Shown here piece by piece: positions 7,242 to 16,799 of a stretch of 64,000 bases of DNA. Source of the DNA: an uncultured Lachnospiraceae bacterium (GTDB taxonomy: Bacteria > Bacillota > Clostridia > Lachnospirales > Lachnospiraceae); contig CAJUDE010000044.1 in NCBI GenBank assembly GCA_910585295.1, positions 88,552 through 152,551 on the forward strand, written 5' to 3'. The translations under genes were made by a program, and so were the position numbers. The notes beneath the pieces are model-generated. The model saw nothing but the letters and a program-made list of their open reading frames with translations, was not told where the DNA came from and searched no databases. Each line of letters starts with the position of its first letter. Positions within the stretch are counted from its first letter, which is position 1.

Positions 7242-9089
7242 ATGAACTGGACAAGATGGAAAGAAATGGCATTGTATGGAGCGGCAATGGTTGTGTCAAA
7301 GGGGGCGTTTGCTGGGTGTTACCCATTGATACCAGGATTTTTTGCAGCGTGTTATATGGAGGAAGTAAACCGGGCGCTGCTGGTAATTTTTACCGTTTTT
7401 GGCATGGCGTTGTTTGTGCCAGTGCAGGCGATGGCAAAATATACGACAGTGCTTTTGGTGACGGCCGCAGTGATCCGGCTGGCGGAATGGGCAAACAAAA
7501 GGTGCAGCGTGTACGTGGGCGCGGGCGCCGCAGCTGCAAGCGTATTCCTAATTGCTATGGCGGGGGAATTGTTACAGGTCAGGAACCGGGAAACCGTATG
7601 GATTGGGGGATTGGAATCCATCCTGGTCTGTGGGATGGTGGTGGCGCTGTCCCCGATACTCCACTATTTTTTGGAAGGCGGGATTCTGGCGGTTCGGGAG
7701 GCAGAGGCTGGGCAGACAGCCCCCGAGCATGGCGAGAAGCTGCAGACATATGCAAAATCCTTCAATGGGCTGTCCCAGATATTTTCCCAGATGGAACGGT
7801 TTAAAAATAATTTTGAGCCGGAGGAAATGGGGAAGATGCAGCAGGAGATTGCAGGGAAGATATGCATGTCCTGCAGCCAATGCGCCATCTGCTGGCAGGA
7901 AGAATCCAGCCCCATGTATGAACTGTTTTACCGGATGTTCCATTCTATAGAGAAGCGGGGCAGCGCAGAAGAGGAAGTCCATCAGGAGCTTTCAGGATAC
8001 TGCCCTTATTCGGACAGCATTATCGAAGAGGCGGTAGGGGTTTTTGAGAAGGCAAAGCTAAACCTTTCCTGGTATAACCGCCTGTTGGAAAACCGTGGGG
8101 TGATTGCAGAGCAGCTAGACGCCATGGCGTATATTATGGAGGACTGCGCAAGGGAATACAAGGATATCAGCGGCAAAGAAGGCAGGCTGTTAGGGGCGGT
8201 AAAATACAGGGTGAAGGAACGGGGGATTGTGGCAAAGGAGATGCACCTTTACGAAAGGCATAATGGGAAAATGTCTTTGCAGATGCGCGCTGTGTCCAAA
8301 TGGGGGAGCTGCGTGCCGGTCAAGGAGCTGGCAAAGGCAGTGAGCCAGGGGCTTAGGCGCGATATGGTCCCAGGAAGGTATGTGCGCACGATGGTTGGGA
8401 AAGACGAGGCGTTTTTGACCTTTGAGGAGGACACTTTGTTCCATACGCTCCAGGGGGTGGCAAGGCTGACCAAGGACAATGCCCAGGTGTCAGGGGACAG
8501 TTTTTCTTTCCTGGAATTGGAAGGCGGGGAATGCGTGATGGCCTTATCGGATGGGATGGGTTCTGGAATTCGTGCTTGTAAGGAAAGTGAAATGGTGATA
8601 GAGTTAATAGAGAAATTTTTGGAAGCAGGATTTAAAAAAGAAACGGCAATCCGCATGATGAATTCTGCCATGGTAATCCAAGGGGAGGAAGGGATATTTT
8701 CCACGGTGGACATGGCGGCAATGGATTTGTATACCGGGATGTGCGAGTTTTATAAGATTGGCGCTGCCGCGACGTTTATCAAACGGGGGGGAGCGGTGGA
8801 ATGCATTTCTTCCGGCAGCCTTCCAGCAGGGATGTTCCATCAGCTAGAAATTGACAGGGCCAGCAGGCAGCTTCAGGATGGGGACTTTGTGGTCCAGGTG
8901 ACGGACGGGGTGCTGGATGACCTGCATGTGCCTTCCCCAGAAGAGACAATGGAAGAAATTTTGGAGACAATTGAGACAAATAACCCAGGGCAGATGGCGA
9001 AACAGATATTGGAACGGATTTTGCTGTTCACTGCAGGCAAAGTGCCGGACGATATGACGGTGCTGGTGGCTGGGATTTGGGAAAAATAG
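7242..9089 (+). CDS. spoIIE: stage II sporulation protein E (phosphatase)
   Basis: A 615-residue SpoIIE-like PP2C phosphatase. The family dephosphorylates the anti-anti-sigma factor SpoIIAA at the polar septum and so turns on sigma-F in the forespore. The first 150 residues are hydrophobic with about four or five membrane segments, fewer than the ten of B. subtilis SpoIIE, which fits the shorter total length. The middle contains a Cys cluster (CMSCSQCAICW at about 208-218). The PP2C-type domain fills the C-terminal third with ALSDGMGSG and VTDGVLDDL metal-binding motifs. GGAGG precedes the ATG. The start and downstream tilS-hpt-ftsH match Firmicutes gene order. Confidence 0.92.
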   Translation: MNWTRWKEMALYGAAMVVSKGAFAGCYPLIPGFFAACYMEEVNRALLVIFTVFGMALFVPVQAMAKYTTVLLVTAAVIRLAEWANKRCSVYVGAGAAAASVFLIAMAGELLQVRNRETVWIGGLESILVCGMVVALSPILHYFLEGGILAVREAEAGQTAPEHGEKLQTYAKSFNGLSQIFSQMERFKNNFEPEEMGKMQQEIAGKICMSCSQCAICWQEESSPMYELFYRMFHSIEKRGSAEEEVHQELSGYCPYSDSIIEEAVGVFEKAKLNLSWYNRLLENRGVIAEQLDAMAYIMEDCAREYKDISGKEGRLLGAVKYRVKERGIVAKEMHLYERHNGKMSLQMRAVSKWGSCVPVKELAKAVSQGLRRDMVPGRYVRTMVGKDEAFLTFEEDTLFHTLQGVARLTKDNAQVSGDSFSFLELEGGECVMALSDGMGSGIRACKESEMVIELIEKFLEAGFKKETAIRMMNSAMVIQGEEGIFSTVDMAAMDLYTGMCEFYKIGAAATFIKRGGAVECISSGSLPAGMFHQLEIDRASRQLQDGDFVVQVTDGVLDDLHVPSPEETMEEILETIETNNPGQMAKQILERILLFTAGKVPDDMTVLVAGIWEK

Positions 9090-9159
9090 ATACCGTACCT
9101 ATAAAGTTAGGGAAAACGCTGCGCGCTGTATGCCAGCGGTGGGAAATTGGGAGAAACAA

Positions 9160-10593
9160 ATGCAAAAGAAAGTATTGGATTTTATGGAAGAATGCCATAT
9201 GGTGGAAAAGGGGGAGAAAATTTTGGCGGCAGTGTCCGGCGGGGCAGATTCTGTTTGCCTTCTGTCAGTGCTGCTTGCTTTGCAGGAAGAACTGGGGATT
9301 TTGCTGTGCGCCGTCCATGTAGAGCATGGGATCCGCGGGGAGGATAGTGAAAAGGACGCCCTTTTTGTGGAAAATCTTTGCAAAAGGCATGGGATCCCGT
9401 GCAAAATTTACCATTGCCAGGCTGCAAGTTACGCAAGGGAGCATAAAATGACATTGGAGGAAGGGGCAAGGTATTTGCGCTATCATTTTTTTGAGCAGGC
9501 CGCAAAGGAATTTGGCGCAGGCAAAGTTGCGGTGGCGCACAACCAAAATGACTGTGCGGAGACAGTGCTGTTCCATTTGGTACGCGGGGCAGGGCTTAAG
9601 GGGATGTGCGGGATTCTGCCCGTGCGGGGCAAGGTCATCCGCCCGTTGCTGTGTGCGGGGAGGGATGAAATTGAGTCGTACCTGGCATTAAAGGGGCAGG
9701 GATTTTGCCAGGATAAGACGAATGCAGAACTAGATTATACCAGGAATAAATTACGCCATCAGGTGTTTCCGGTGTTGGGGGAGGTGAATGGGCAGGCAGT
9801 CGCCCATATCAGCCAGGCGGCGGCGCTGGCAGCCCAGGCCATGGAATTGGTGGGGGACGCAACAAAAACAGCGGAAAAAAAGTATGTTTCTAAGACAGGG
9901 CGGGGGCTTTTTATGCTGTCGGGGATATTGGAGGAAAAGGCGATTGTGCAAAAGTCGTTGGCCCATAAGCTATTGGCAGGCCTCTCTGGGAGCAGCCGGG
10001 ATATTTCTGGGCTGCATGTGCAGCAGCTTTTAGGGCTGTTTGGGAAACAGGCAGGGAAAAGGCTTGATTTCCCTTATGGGGTGTCGGCAGAGCGGGTGTA
10101 TGGCGGGGTTTTGCTGGAACTTAAGGCTGCCGCGCCTAAAATACAAAAAGGCGCTGGCGCAGCAGAGGATAGGGCTAAAGGGCAGGATGGGGAAGTTTGG
10201 GAATTGCCAGTGGGGGGGGATTTGGAAATTTCACAGTATGGGTATGCTATCCGCACGAAAATACTGGAAAATAATTTTCAATTTGAAGAAATTCCCAAAA
10301 AAATGTATACGAAATGGTTGGATTATGATAAAATAAAAGGTACCATGCAATTAAGGACGCGTCGAGAAAAGGATTATTTTGTCATAAGCCAGGATGGCAG
10401 GCGCAAGAAATTGAAAAAATATTTCATAGATGAGAAAATTCCCAGGCAGGAGCGGGGCAAAACGCTTCTTCTTGTGGACCGAGACCATATTGTATGGGCG
10501 ATTGGCCATCGAATCAGCGAAGATGTGAAAGTCACAAAGGATACCAGGAGAATTCTTGAGATACAGGTATATGGAGGAGCAGTTTATGAGTGA
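9160..10593 (+). CDS. tilS: tRNA(Ile)-lysidine synthetase
   Basis: A 477-residue TilS. It attaches lysine to C34 of tRNA-Ile with the CAU anticodon in an ATP-dependent reaction, changing codon recognition from AUG to AUA. The N-terminal PP-loop SGGADS is at residues 26-31, followed by VEHGIRGEDSEKD and AHNQNDCAETVLFHL. The C-terminal half holds the linker and the small TilS C-terminal domain (YFIDEKIPRQERGKTLLLVD). An in-frame ATG at 9130 has no good ribosome site; GGGAG lies about 8 bases before the ATG at 9160. The 3' end overlaps hpt by 8 bases, so the pair is coupled as in other Firmicutes. Confidence 0.93.
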   Translation: MQKKVLDFMEECHMVEKGEKILAAVSGGADSVCLLSVLLALQEELGILLCAVHVEHGIRGEDSEKDALFVENLCKRHGIPCKIYHCQAASYAREHKMTLEEGARYLRYHFFEQAAKEFGAGKVAVAHNQNDCAETVLFHLVRGAGLKGMCGILPVRGKVIRPLLCAGRDEIESYLALKGQGFCQDKTNAELDYTRNKLRHQVFPVLGEVNGQAVAHISQAAALAAQAMELVGDATKTAEKKYVSKTGRGLFMLSGILEEKAIVQKSLAHKLLAGLSGSSRDISGLHVQQLLGLFGKQAGKRLDFPYGVSAERVYGGVLLELKAAAPKIQKGAGAAEDRAKGQDGEVWELPVGGDLEISQYGYAIRTKILENNFQFEEIPKKMYTKWLDYDKIKGTMQLRTRREKDYFVISQDGRRKKLKKYFIDEKIPRQERGKTLLLVDRDHIVWAIGHRISEDVKVTKDTRRILEIQVYGGAVYE

Positions 10594-11119
10594 AAAAGTC
10601 CGGGTGTTAATTTCAGAAGAAGAAGTGGAAAAAAGAATTTGTGAGATGGGGAAAGAAATTAGTGAATATTATAAAGGGGAGGAAGTCCATCTGGTCAGCG
10701 TGCTTAAGGGAGGCGTGTTTTTTACCTGCCAACTGGCAAAGCGGCTGTCAGTGCCAGTCTCCCTTGATTTTATGTCTGTGTCCAGCTATGGCAACCATAC
10801 CAAGTCCAGCGGCGTGGTGAAAGTGGTCAAAGACCTGGACGAGGCGATAGAAGGGAAGCATGTGCTGGTAGTGGAAGATATTGTGGACTCTGGCAGGACA
10901 TTAAGCTATTTATTGGAGAATTTGAAAAGCAGGAAGCCCAAAAGCCTCAGGCTATGCACATTGCTGGATAAGCCGGAGCGGCGGGTCACGGATGTGCATG
11001 TGGATTACACGGGATTTGAAATACCGGATAAATTTGTGGTGGGCTATGGCCTTGACTATATGCAGCATTACAGGAACCTCCCCTATGTGGGGGTAGTGGA
11101 ATTGGAGAATGAATCGTAA
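10586..11119 (+). CDS. hpt: hypoxanthine phosphoribosyltransferase
   Basis: A 177-residue purine-salvage enzyme that makes IMP and GMP from hypoxanthine or guanine and PRPP. The PRPP-binding loop LVVEDIVDSGRT lies at about residues 94-105. The flexible-loop region SVSSYGNHTKSSG and the C-terminal FVVGYGLDY are also present. Length is standard. The ATG at 10586 follows GGAGGAG, while an in-frame ATG at 10556 lies inside tilS without a site. The tilS stop lies inside the first codons. In Bacillus HprT also forms a complex with TilS; that is family knowledge, not visible here. Confidence 0.93.
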   Translation: MSEKVRVLISEEEVEKRICEMGKEISEYYKGEEVHLVSVLKGGVFFTCQLAKRLSVPVSLDFMSVSSYGNHTKSSGVVKVVKDLDEAIEGKHVLVVEDIVDSGRTLSYLLENLKSRKPKSLRLCTLLDKPERRVTDVHVDYTGFEIPDKFVVGYGLDYMQHYRNLPYVGVVELENES

Positions 11120-11157
11120 ATTATTTGCAGCTAATAAGAGAGGAGGCATAAAGAGCT

Positions 11158-12999
11158 ATGAATGCACAGAAGCGTAACAGGGCATTTGGATTATACCTTT
11201 TGGTAATAGCTATCCTGGCATTGCTCTGGATACTGCGGGACAATTCTTCCGGGTTTGGGCAGAATTCAATATATACCTATGCGCAGTTTGAACAGGATTT
11301 GAAAAGTGGGAATGTGGTGTCAGTCATAATTTCCCAGAACAGGGAGGTGCCGACCGGGGAGGCGGATGTGACCTTAAAAGGGGACTCAGGCAAAAACGGC
11401 GGCAAAGTGCTGTATGTGTCCGATATCAATGACTTGCAGCAAACTATGAAATCTTATGATTTTGCAGATTATATGGTGCGGGAGATGCCGGAGGAGAACT
11501 GGCTTATTTCCATACTCCCAACGTTGATATTATTTGCGGTGCTGTTTGTATTTTATATTATGATGACCAACCATGCTTCAGCGGCGTCTGGCGGCGGGAA
11601 CAAAATGATGAATTTTGGGAAGAGCCGGGCGAAAATGAGTACGGATGAGAATAAGAAGGTCAACTTTGGCAATGTGGCGGGGCTGAAAGAGGAAAAGGAA
11701 GAGTTAGAAGAGCTGGTGGATTTCCTCCGTGCGCCAAGGAAATATACAAAGCTGGGCGCAAGGATCCCAAAGGGCGTGCTTTTAGTAGGGCCTCCCGGGA
11801 CGGGGAAGACGCTCCTTGCAAAGGCGGTGGCTGGGGAAGCAGGCGTACCGTTTTTTAGCATTTCAGGTTCTGATTTTGTGGAGATGTTTGTGGGCGTGGG
11901 CGCGTCCCGTGTCCGGGACTTGTTTGAAGAGGCTAAGAAAAATGCGCCCTGCATTGTGTTTATAGATGAAATTGACGCAGTGGCAAGGCGGCGCGGCACC
12001 GGTATGGGCGGCGGCCATGATGAAAGGGAGCAGACCTTGAACCAGCTATTGGTGGAGATGGATGGGTTTGGCGTGAATGAGGGCATTATTGTGATGGCGG
12101 CAACGAACCGTGTGGATATCTTAGACCCCGCGATTATGCGGCCAGGGCGCTTTGACCGGAAAGTGCATGTGGGCAGGCCGGATATTGGCGGCAGGGAAGA
12201 GATACTGAAAGTCCATGCCAACAATAAGCCTTTGGGGGATGATGTGGATTTAAAGCAGATTGCCCAGACCACTGCCGGGTTTACAGGGGCAGATTTGGAA
12301 AACCTTTTGAACGAGGCTGCAATTTATGCGGCGAAAGAAGACAGGGCTTATATTATCCAGAATGACATACGCAAATCCTTTGTAAAGGTAGGCATTGGTT
12401 CTGAGAAACGGAGCCGCATTATCACAGACAAAGAAAAACGCATCACTGCCTACCATGAGGCTGGCCATGCCATCTTATTCCATGTGCTGCCAGATGTAGG
12501 CCCAGTGTATTCTGTTTCCATTATACCCACAGGCGTGGGCGCGGCGGGGTATACCATGCCATTGCCAGAACGGGAAGAAATGTTCAATACCAAAGGCAGG
12601 ATGCTGCAGGAAATTATTGTAGACCTGGGAGGAAGGGTGGCAGAGGAATTGATTTTTGATGACATTACCACCGGCGCTTCCCAAGACATCAAACAGGCCA
12701 CAAGCGTTGCAAAAGCAATGGTGACCAAATATGGCATGTCGGAGCATGTGGGGCTGATCAATTATGACAATGAGGACGATGAAGTGTTTATTGGCAGGGA
12801 TTTGGCCCATACCAGGGCATATGGGGAGAACATTGCAAGCGTGATTGACCAGGAAATTAAACGGATTATAGACGAATGTTACCAGAAATCCAAAAATATA
12901 TTGATGGAGCATGAGTCTATCCTCCATAGATGCGCAGACCTTCTTTTAGAGAAGGAGAAAATCAGCCGAGACGAGTTTGAGGCGCTGTTTGAAGGCTGA
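11158..12999 (+). CDS. ftsH: ATP-dependent zinc metalloprotease FtsH
   Basis: A 613-residue membrane-anchored AAA protease that degrades misfolded membrane proteins and regulatory proteins. Two membrane helices are visible, at about residues 10-26 and 115-136, with an extracytoplasmic domain between them. The AAA module has Walker A GPPGTGKT at 211-218, Walker B (CIVFIDEIDAV), and the second region of homology with RPGRFDR. The zinc protease motif is HEAGH at 433-437 with the third ligand in the D-[IT]-x-A region (GASQDIKQAT). AGGAGG lies about 10 bases before the ATG. It ends the conserved tilS-hpt-ftsH string. Confidence 0.95.
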   Translation: MNAQKRNRAFGLYLLVIAILALLWILRDNSSGFGQNSIYTYAQFEQDLKSGNVVSVIISQNREVPTGEADVTLKGDSGKNGGKVLYVSDINDLQQTMKSYDFADYMVREMPEENWLISILPTLILFAVLFVFYIMMTNHASAASGGGNKMMNFGKSRAKMSTDENKKVNFGNVAGLKEEKEELEELVDFLRAPRKYTKLGARIPKGVLLVGPPGTGKTLLAKAVAGEAGVPFFSISGSDFVEMFVGVGASRVRDLFEEAKKNAPCIVFIDEIDAVARRRGTGMGGGHDEREQTLNQLLVEMDGFGVNEGIIVMAATNRVDILDPAIMRPGRFDRKVHVGRPDIGGREEILKVHANNKPLGDDVDLKQIAQTTAGFTGADLENLLNEAAIYAAKEDRAYIIQNDIRKSFVKVGIGSEKRSRIITDKEKRITAYHEAGHAILFHVLPDVGPVYSVSIIPTGVGAAGYTMPLPEREEMFNTKGRMLQEIIVDLGGRVAEELIFDDITTGASQDIKQATSVAKAMVTKYGMSEHVGLINYDNEDDEVFIGRDLAHTRAYGENIASVIDQEIKRIIDECYQKSKNILMEHESILHRCADLLLEKEKISRDEFEALFEG

Positions 13000-13321
13000 A
13001 TTGTGCAAAATTACCATTGTGTTCCAAGAAATTAGGAAGAAAGTACTGTATAAATTGTATAGAAATAGGCTGTAATTTTTGTGAAGTTTGTGCAGACTTA
13101 TTGGGGTATCTGTGGTATTATAATAACTGTAAAAACCCCCCAATACATTATATAGTTTTTGCTATACCCCATAGTAAAAATACCTTCTCCTAAAAAGGCA
13201 GCCGTAAAAAGCTGCCTTTTTACATTTTCACAGTTGCTTTCTGTAGACTATTTCGCTAAAATATAGGAAAAAGGTATTAATTTTGAAACCGGCATACAAA
13301 GCGAGTAAAGAGGGATAAGCC
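13000..13321 (+). other. intergenic region after ftsH
   Basis: About 320 bases without a gene. They hold an AT-rich tract with TATTATAATAA near 13116, an imperfect pairing between ATTGGGG (about 13098) and CCCCCAAT (about 13137), and a clear terminator at 13192. I see no coding sequence and no riboswitch I can name. Confidence 0.5.
13192..13222 (+). terminator. intrinsic terminator, ftsH to GH13 interval
   Basis: AAAAAGGCAGC and GCTGCCTTTTT form a perfect stem around a short A-rich loop, flanked by A and T runs. It can work in both directions, but all neighbouring genes are on the plus strand. Confidence 0.88.
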
Positions 13322-15430
13322 ATGAGCAAATATTCTATTTATGAACTGAACCAGAGGCAGCAGTATATGATGCAGATGCGTCCCCTGCTGCGTAAGCATG
13401 CATTGTTTTCAGATGGAACGAAGGATTACAGGAATCCTCCAGAGCCAGGGGAACATGAGACAGTTACCCTAACCTTCCGCACAGCGAAGAATAACGTGGA
13501 TATAGTATGGCTGTGCAGCGAACAGGGAAAAATCCCAATGGAAAGGCGGGAGAGCCGGGGGGAGTTTGATTTTTACCAGGCTAGTGTGCAATTAGGGGCA
13601 GAGGAGTACCGATATTATTTTGAGATAGCCACTGGGATGCTGCATTGCTATTATGACCGTGTTGGGGTATCCCCGCAGGTGCGCCCAGAATATGCGTTTG
13701 CCATTGTGCCAGGATTTTCCACGCCTGATTGGGCAAAAGGCGCCGTGATGTACCAGATATTGGTAGACCGTTTTTATAGTGGCGATTCTTCCAATAATGT
13801 AAAAAACAACGAATACTATTATATTAAAGTTTATAGCCAGCATGTGGAGGATTGGGATCAGTGCCCGGCTAATTTTGGCGTGGCGGAATTCTATGGCGGG
13901 GACTTGGCTGGCGTTATGAAGAAATTAGATTACCTGCAGGGGCTTGGGGTAGAGGTTTTGTATTTCAACCCCCTATTTGTTTCCCCTTCCAACCATAAGT
14001 ATGATATACAGGACTATGATTACATTGACCCCCATTATGGCGTAGTGATTGAGGATGGCGGGGAGGAGCTGCCTCAGGGCGAGACGGACAATGCCAAAGC
14101 TACAAGGTATATTAAGCGTGTCTCCGACATCCAAAACCTTGAGGCAAGCAACGAACTGTTTGCATGCCTGGTTGCGGAAGCGCATAAGCGGGGGATGCGT
14201 GTAATTCTGGACGGTGTGTTCAACCATTGCGGTTCTTTCAATAAATGGCTGGACAGGGAATTGATCTATGAAAAAGAAGTGGGCTATGCCACTGGCGCAT
14301 ATATTTCAGCGGACAGCCCTTACCGGAATTTTTTCCAGTTCCATGATGAGAATTGCTGGCCTTATAATAAGTCGTATGACGGGTGGTGGGGGCATGACAC
14401 GCTGCCCAAGCTGAATTATGAGGGGTCACAGGAACTATATGACTATATTCTGGACATTGGCAGGAAATGGGTATCCCCCCCATATAATGCGGATGGCTGG
14501 CGCCTTGACGTGGCGGCTGACTTGGGGCATTCTGTGGAATTTAACCATCAGTTTTGGCGCGATTTCCGCAAGGCTGTAAAAGAGGCCAACCCAGAGGCAA
14601 TTGTTCTGGCGGAGCATTATGGCGACCCAGTGGAATGGCTGCGGGGCGATCAATGGGATACCGTAATGAATTATGATGCGTTTATGGAGCCTTTGACCTG
14701 GTTTTTGACCGGGATGGAGAAGCACAGCGATGGGTACCGCCAGGATATGCTGGGGAATTTCCAGAATTTTGAGGGCGCCATGAATTATTATATGACCCGG
14801 TTTATGACCCCTTCCCTCCAGTGTGCCATGAATGAATTGTCTAACCATGACCATTCCAGGTTCTTAACCCGCACGAACCATAAAGTGGGAAGGGTAGACC
14901 AGTTAGGGAGCGCGGCTGCTGGAGAGGACATTAATAAAGGCGTTATGAAAGAGGCCGTGGTAGTGCAGATGACTTGGCCGGGGGCGCCAACTATTTATTA
15001 TGGGGATGAGGCTGGGGCTGTTGGGTTTACAGACCCAGATAACCGCAGGACGTACCCCTGGGGAAAGGAAGACCAGGAGTTATTGAATTTCCACCGCGAT
15101 ATTATCCGCATCCACAAAAGTTATGAGGCGCTGCGCATAGGGTCTTTGAAATTCCTGGGCGGGGATTACCAGCTTATATGTTATGGGCGGTTTACCAACC
15201 GCCAGCAGTTTGTTATTATTGTAAACAATGATTATGTGGAGCGGGAAATGGAGTGGCGGGTATGGCCAGCGGGGATGGAACGGGAGACCAGGCTGGAACG
15301 GATTATGTACACTACGCCAGAGTCATATTCTTTGGAGCGTGTTATTTATGAAGTGCATAACGGGCGGCTAAAGATAAAATTGCCGCCAAATTGCGCAGTG
15401 ATTTTGAAAAATATTGGGAAATATTTATAA
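13322..15430 (+). CDS. GH13 alpha-glucan hydrolase (neopullulanase/cyclomaltodextrinase type)
   Basis: A 702-residue cytoplasmic GH13 enzyme with no signal peptide. An N-terminal beta domain (about 1-125) resembles the starch-binding module of neopullulanases and cyclomaltodextrinases. The (beta/alpha)8 barrel starts near AVMYQILVDRFYSGD. Catalytic residues can be placed: nucleophile Asp396 in WRLDVAAD, acid/base Glu431 in VLAEHYGD, and the transition-state Asp510 in SNHDHSR. FNPLFVSPSNHKYD and VFNHCG are the other GH13 regions. It probably cleaves imported maltodextrins or cyclodextrins. It stands alone between ftsH and tRNA-Tyr. The exact substrate among pullulan, cyclodextrin and maltooligosaccharide is not resolved. 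Confidence 0.85.
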   Translation: MSKYSIYELNQRQQYMMQMRPLLRKHALFSDGTKDYRNPPEPGEHETVTLTFRTAKNNVDIVWLCSEQGKIPMERRESRGEFDFYQASVQLGAEEYRYYFEIATGMLHCYYDRVGVSPQVRPEYAFAIVPGFSTPDWAKGAVMYQILVDRFYSGDSSNNVKNNEYYYIKVYSQHVEDWDQCPANFGVAEFYGGDLAGVMKKLDYLQGLGVEVLYFNPLFVSPSNHKYDIQDYDYIDPHYGVVIEDGGEELPQGETDNAKATRYIKRVSDIQNLEASNELFACLVAEAHKRGMRVILDGVFNHCGSFNKWLDRELIYEKEVGYATGAYISADSPYRNFFQFHDENCWPYNKSYDGWWGHDTLPKLNYEGSQELYDYILDIGRKWVSPPYNADGWRLDVAADLGHSVEFNHQFWRDFRKAVKEANPEAIVLAEHYGDPVEWLRGDQWDTVMNYDAFMEPLTWFLTGMEKHSDGYRQDMLGNFQNFEGAMNYYMTRFMTPSLQCAMNELSNHDHSRFLTRTNHKVGRVDQLGSAAAGEDINKGVMKEAVVVQMTWPGAPTIYYGDEAGAVGFTDPDNRRTYPWGKEDQELLNFHRDIIRIHKSYEALRIGSLKFLGGDYQLICYGRFTNRQQFVIIVNNDYVEREMEWRVWPAGMERETRLERIMYTTPESYSLERVIYEVHNGRLKIKLPPNCAVILKNIGKYL

Positions 15431-15452
15431 TCGTAGGCATGATAGGGGATAA

Positions 15453-15496
15453 AGGCAAAGCAAGGCTGCGCCTCTGGTAGCAGGCTTGCTTTTGCC
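15453..15496 (+). terminator. hairpin after GH13 gene
   Basis: GGCAAAGCAAG pairs with CTTGCTTTTGCC with one bulge. No T tract follows, so it may be an mRNA 3'-end stabiliser or a weak terminator rather than a classic one. Confidence 0.45.
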
Positions 15497-15582
15497 AACG
15501 GCAATACAAAAATATATAAAAAAACCCATAGGCATGGTTCCCAAAACGGCGCTATTTTTCTCGAGATATTTTAAGATTAGGC

Positions 15583-15611
15583 TTGCAAGTGAGATGGCAA
15601 TATGTTATAAT
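15583..15611 (+). promoter_or_regulatory. promoter of tRNA-Tyr
   Basis: TTGCAA at 15583-15588, a 17-base spacer, and TATAAT at 15606-15611, about 45 bases before the tRNA. Confidence 0.8.
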
Positions 15612-15655
15612 ACATTATTGTTAGGACAAGATAGAAGAATTAGCCCTTAATTTAT

Positions 15656-15737
15656 GGATGGGTTCCCGAGTGGCCAAAGGGGGCAGACTGTAAATCTGTT
15701 GGCAACGCCTTCGAAGGTTCGAATCCTTCTCCATCCA
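15656..15737 (+). tRNA. tRNA-Tyr (GTA)
   Basis: An 82-base class II tRNA with a long variable arm. Acceptor GGATGGG pairs with TCCATCC (one G-T pair) and discriminator A. The anticodon loop is CTGTAAA with GTA at 15690-15692. The T arm is GAAGG-TTCGAAT-CCTTC. The 3' CCA is not encoded. It has its own promoter and terminator. Confidence 0.96.
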
Positions 15738-15759
15738 TTAGAATTAGAAGCTGAAAGGA

Positions 15760-15795
15760 AAAAGCTTGACCCATAGATGGGCCAAGCTTTTTTTC
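15760..15795 (+). terminator. terminator of tRNA-Tyr
   Basis: AAAGCTTGACCCAT pairs with ATGGGCCAAGCTTT (one mismatch), followed by a T run. Confidence 0.9.
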
Positions 15796-15846
15796 ATCCG
15801 ATAGGATGGAAAACAATTATCGCACTGCAGAGGAAAGGAAGATATT

Positions 15847-16017
15847 ATGTGCGGGAGGTTTTATGTGGATGATGAGTCAGCCGGGGAGCTTAGGCTGGTA
15901 GTCCAGAATGCAGAAAAAGCGGTGCCTGCTGCATCTTACACTAGATGCATTAATTTTGGGAAGAAGTTGAAAACGGGGCAAATCTATGTTAGCATGGAAA
16001 GAAGGGTTTTGCCATAA
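15847..16017 (+). pseudogene. remnant of SRAP (YedK/HMCES-like) peptidase gene
   Basis: A 56-codon frame that begins MCGRFYVDDESAGELR, the hallmark N-terminus of SOS-response-associated (SRAP) proteins. In these the Cys after the initiator Met becomes the catalytic residue that crosslinks to abasic sites in single-stranded DNA. Normal members are about 200-240 residues. Here the similarity breaks up after a few dozen codons, the frame ends at TAA 16015, and no continuation is recognisable before the next gene. I read it as a decayed fragment left by an internal deletion. Confidence 0.7.
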
Positions 16018-16103
16018 TATCAGGGGAACAATAAGGGCAAAGCCACGTTTATCCAACAAATACAAGGTATTGCTGGGGTTTTACCATTAGGAGGTATGGG
16101 ACA

Positions 16104-16730
16104 ATGGGAGAAATGAAAGACAAGCTTCATACGGGCGAGATATATTTCCCGAATGACAAAGGGATTATGGAGGAGCAGGTGGTTTACCAGGATATGCTGT
16201 GTGAGTACAACCTGACGAAACCTTCTGAAGCAGAAAAAAGAGCTAAGATGCTTAAAAGCATGTTGGGGGATTGCGGCGAAGGGGTCTACATAGAAGCGCC
16301 GTTTTATGCAAATTTTGGCGGGAAACATTGCCATTTTGGGAAAATGGTTTATGCCAATTACCATTTGACCTGTGTGGATGATACCCATATTTACATTGGG
16401 GATTATACCATGATTGGGCCAAATGTGACGATTGCCACTGCAGGCCATCCGATTTTGCCGGAGCTTCGGGAAAAGCTTTTCCAATATAATATGCCAGTGC
16501 ATATTGGCAGGAATTGCTGGATAGGGGCAGGCGCAGTGATTATGCCTGGAGTTACCATTGGGGATAACACTGTAATTGGCGCAGGGAGCATTGTGACAAA
16601 GGACATCCCAGCAGATGTGGTGGCGGTAGGGAACCCTTGCCGGGTGATGCGAAAAATAAGCGAGCATGACAGGAAATATTATTATAAAGACCGGGAAATC
16701 CAGTGGGAAGAATTGGAAACATACAGATAA
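16104..16730 (+). CDS. maltose/galactoside O-acetyltransferase
   Basis: A 208-residue LacA/Maa-type acetyltransferase of the left-handed beta-helix family, moving acetyl from acetyl-CoA to a sugar hydroxyl. The N-terminal helical part (YQDMLCEYNLTKPSEAEKR) is typical of the maltose/galactoside subgroup. It is followed by hexapeptide repeats, the PFYANFGGKHCHFG segment, the catalytic-His region (TAGHPILPELRE) and WIGAGAVIMPGVTIGDN. AGGAGG lies about 14 bases before the ATG. It is followed by a perfect terminator. The acceptor sugar cannot be told from sequence alone. Confidence 0.88.
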   Translation: MGEMKDKLHTGEIYFPNDKGIMEEQVVYQDMLCEYNLTKPSEAEKRAKMLKSMLGDCGEGVYIEAPFYANFGGKHCHFGKMVYANYHLTCVDDTHIYIGDYTMIGPNVTIATAGHPILPELREKLFQYNMPVHIGRNCWIGAGAVIMPGVTIGDNTVIGAGSIVTKDIPADVVAVGNPCRVMRKISEHDRKYYYKDREIQWEELETYR

Positions 16731-16733
16731 GGG

Positions 16734-16770
16734 AAACAGGAAGCCAGGAATATATGGCTTCCTGTTTTCT
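16734..16770 (+). terminator. terminator after acetyltransferase
   Basis: AAACAGGAAGCCA and TGGCTTCCTGTTT form a perfect 13-bp stem with a short loop, ending in TTTTC. Confidence 0.92.
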
Positions 16771-16799
16771 GCCGATATAAATAAAAAACAGGAAAGGGT

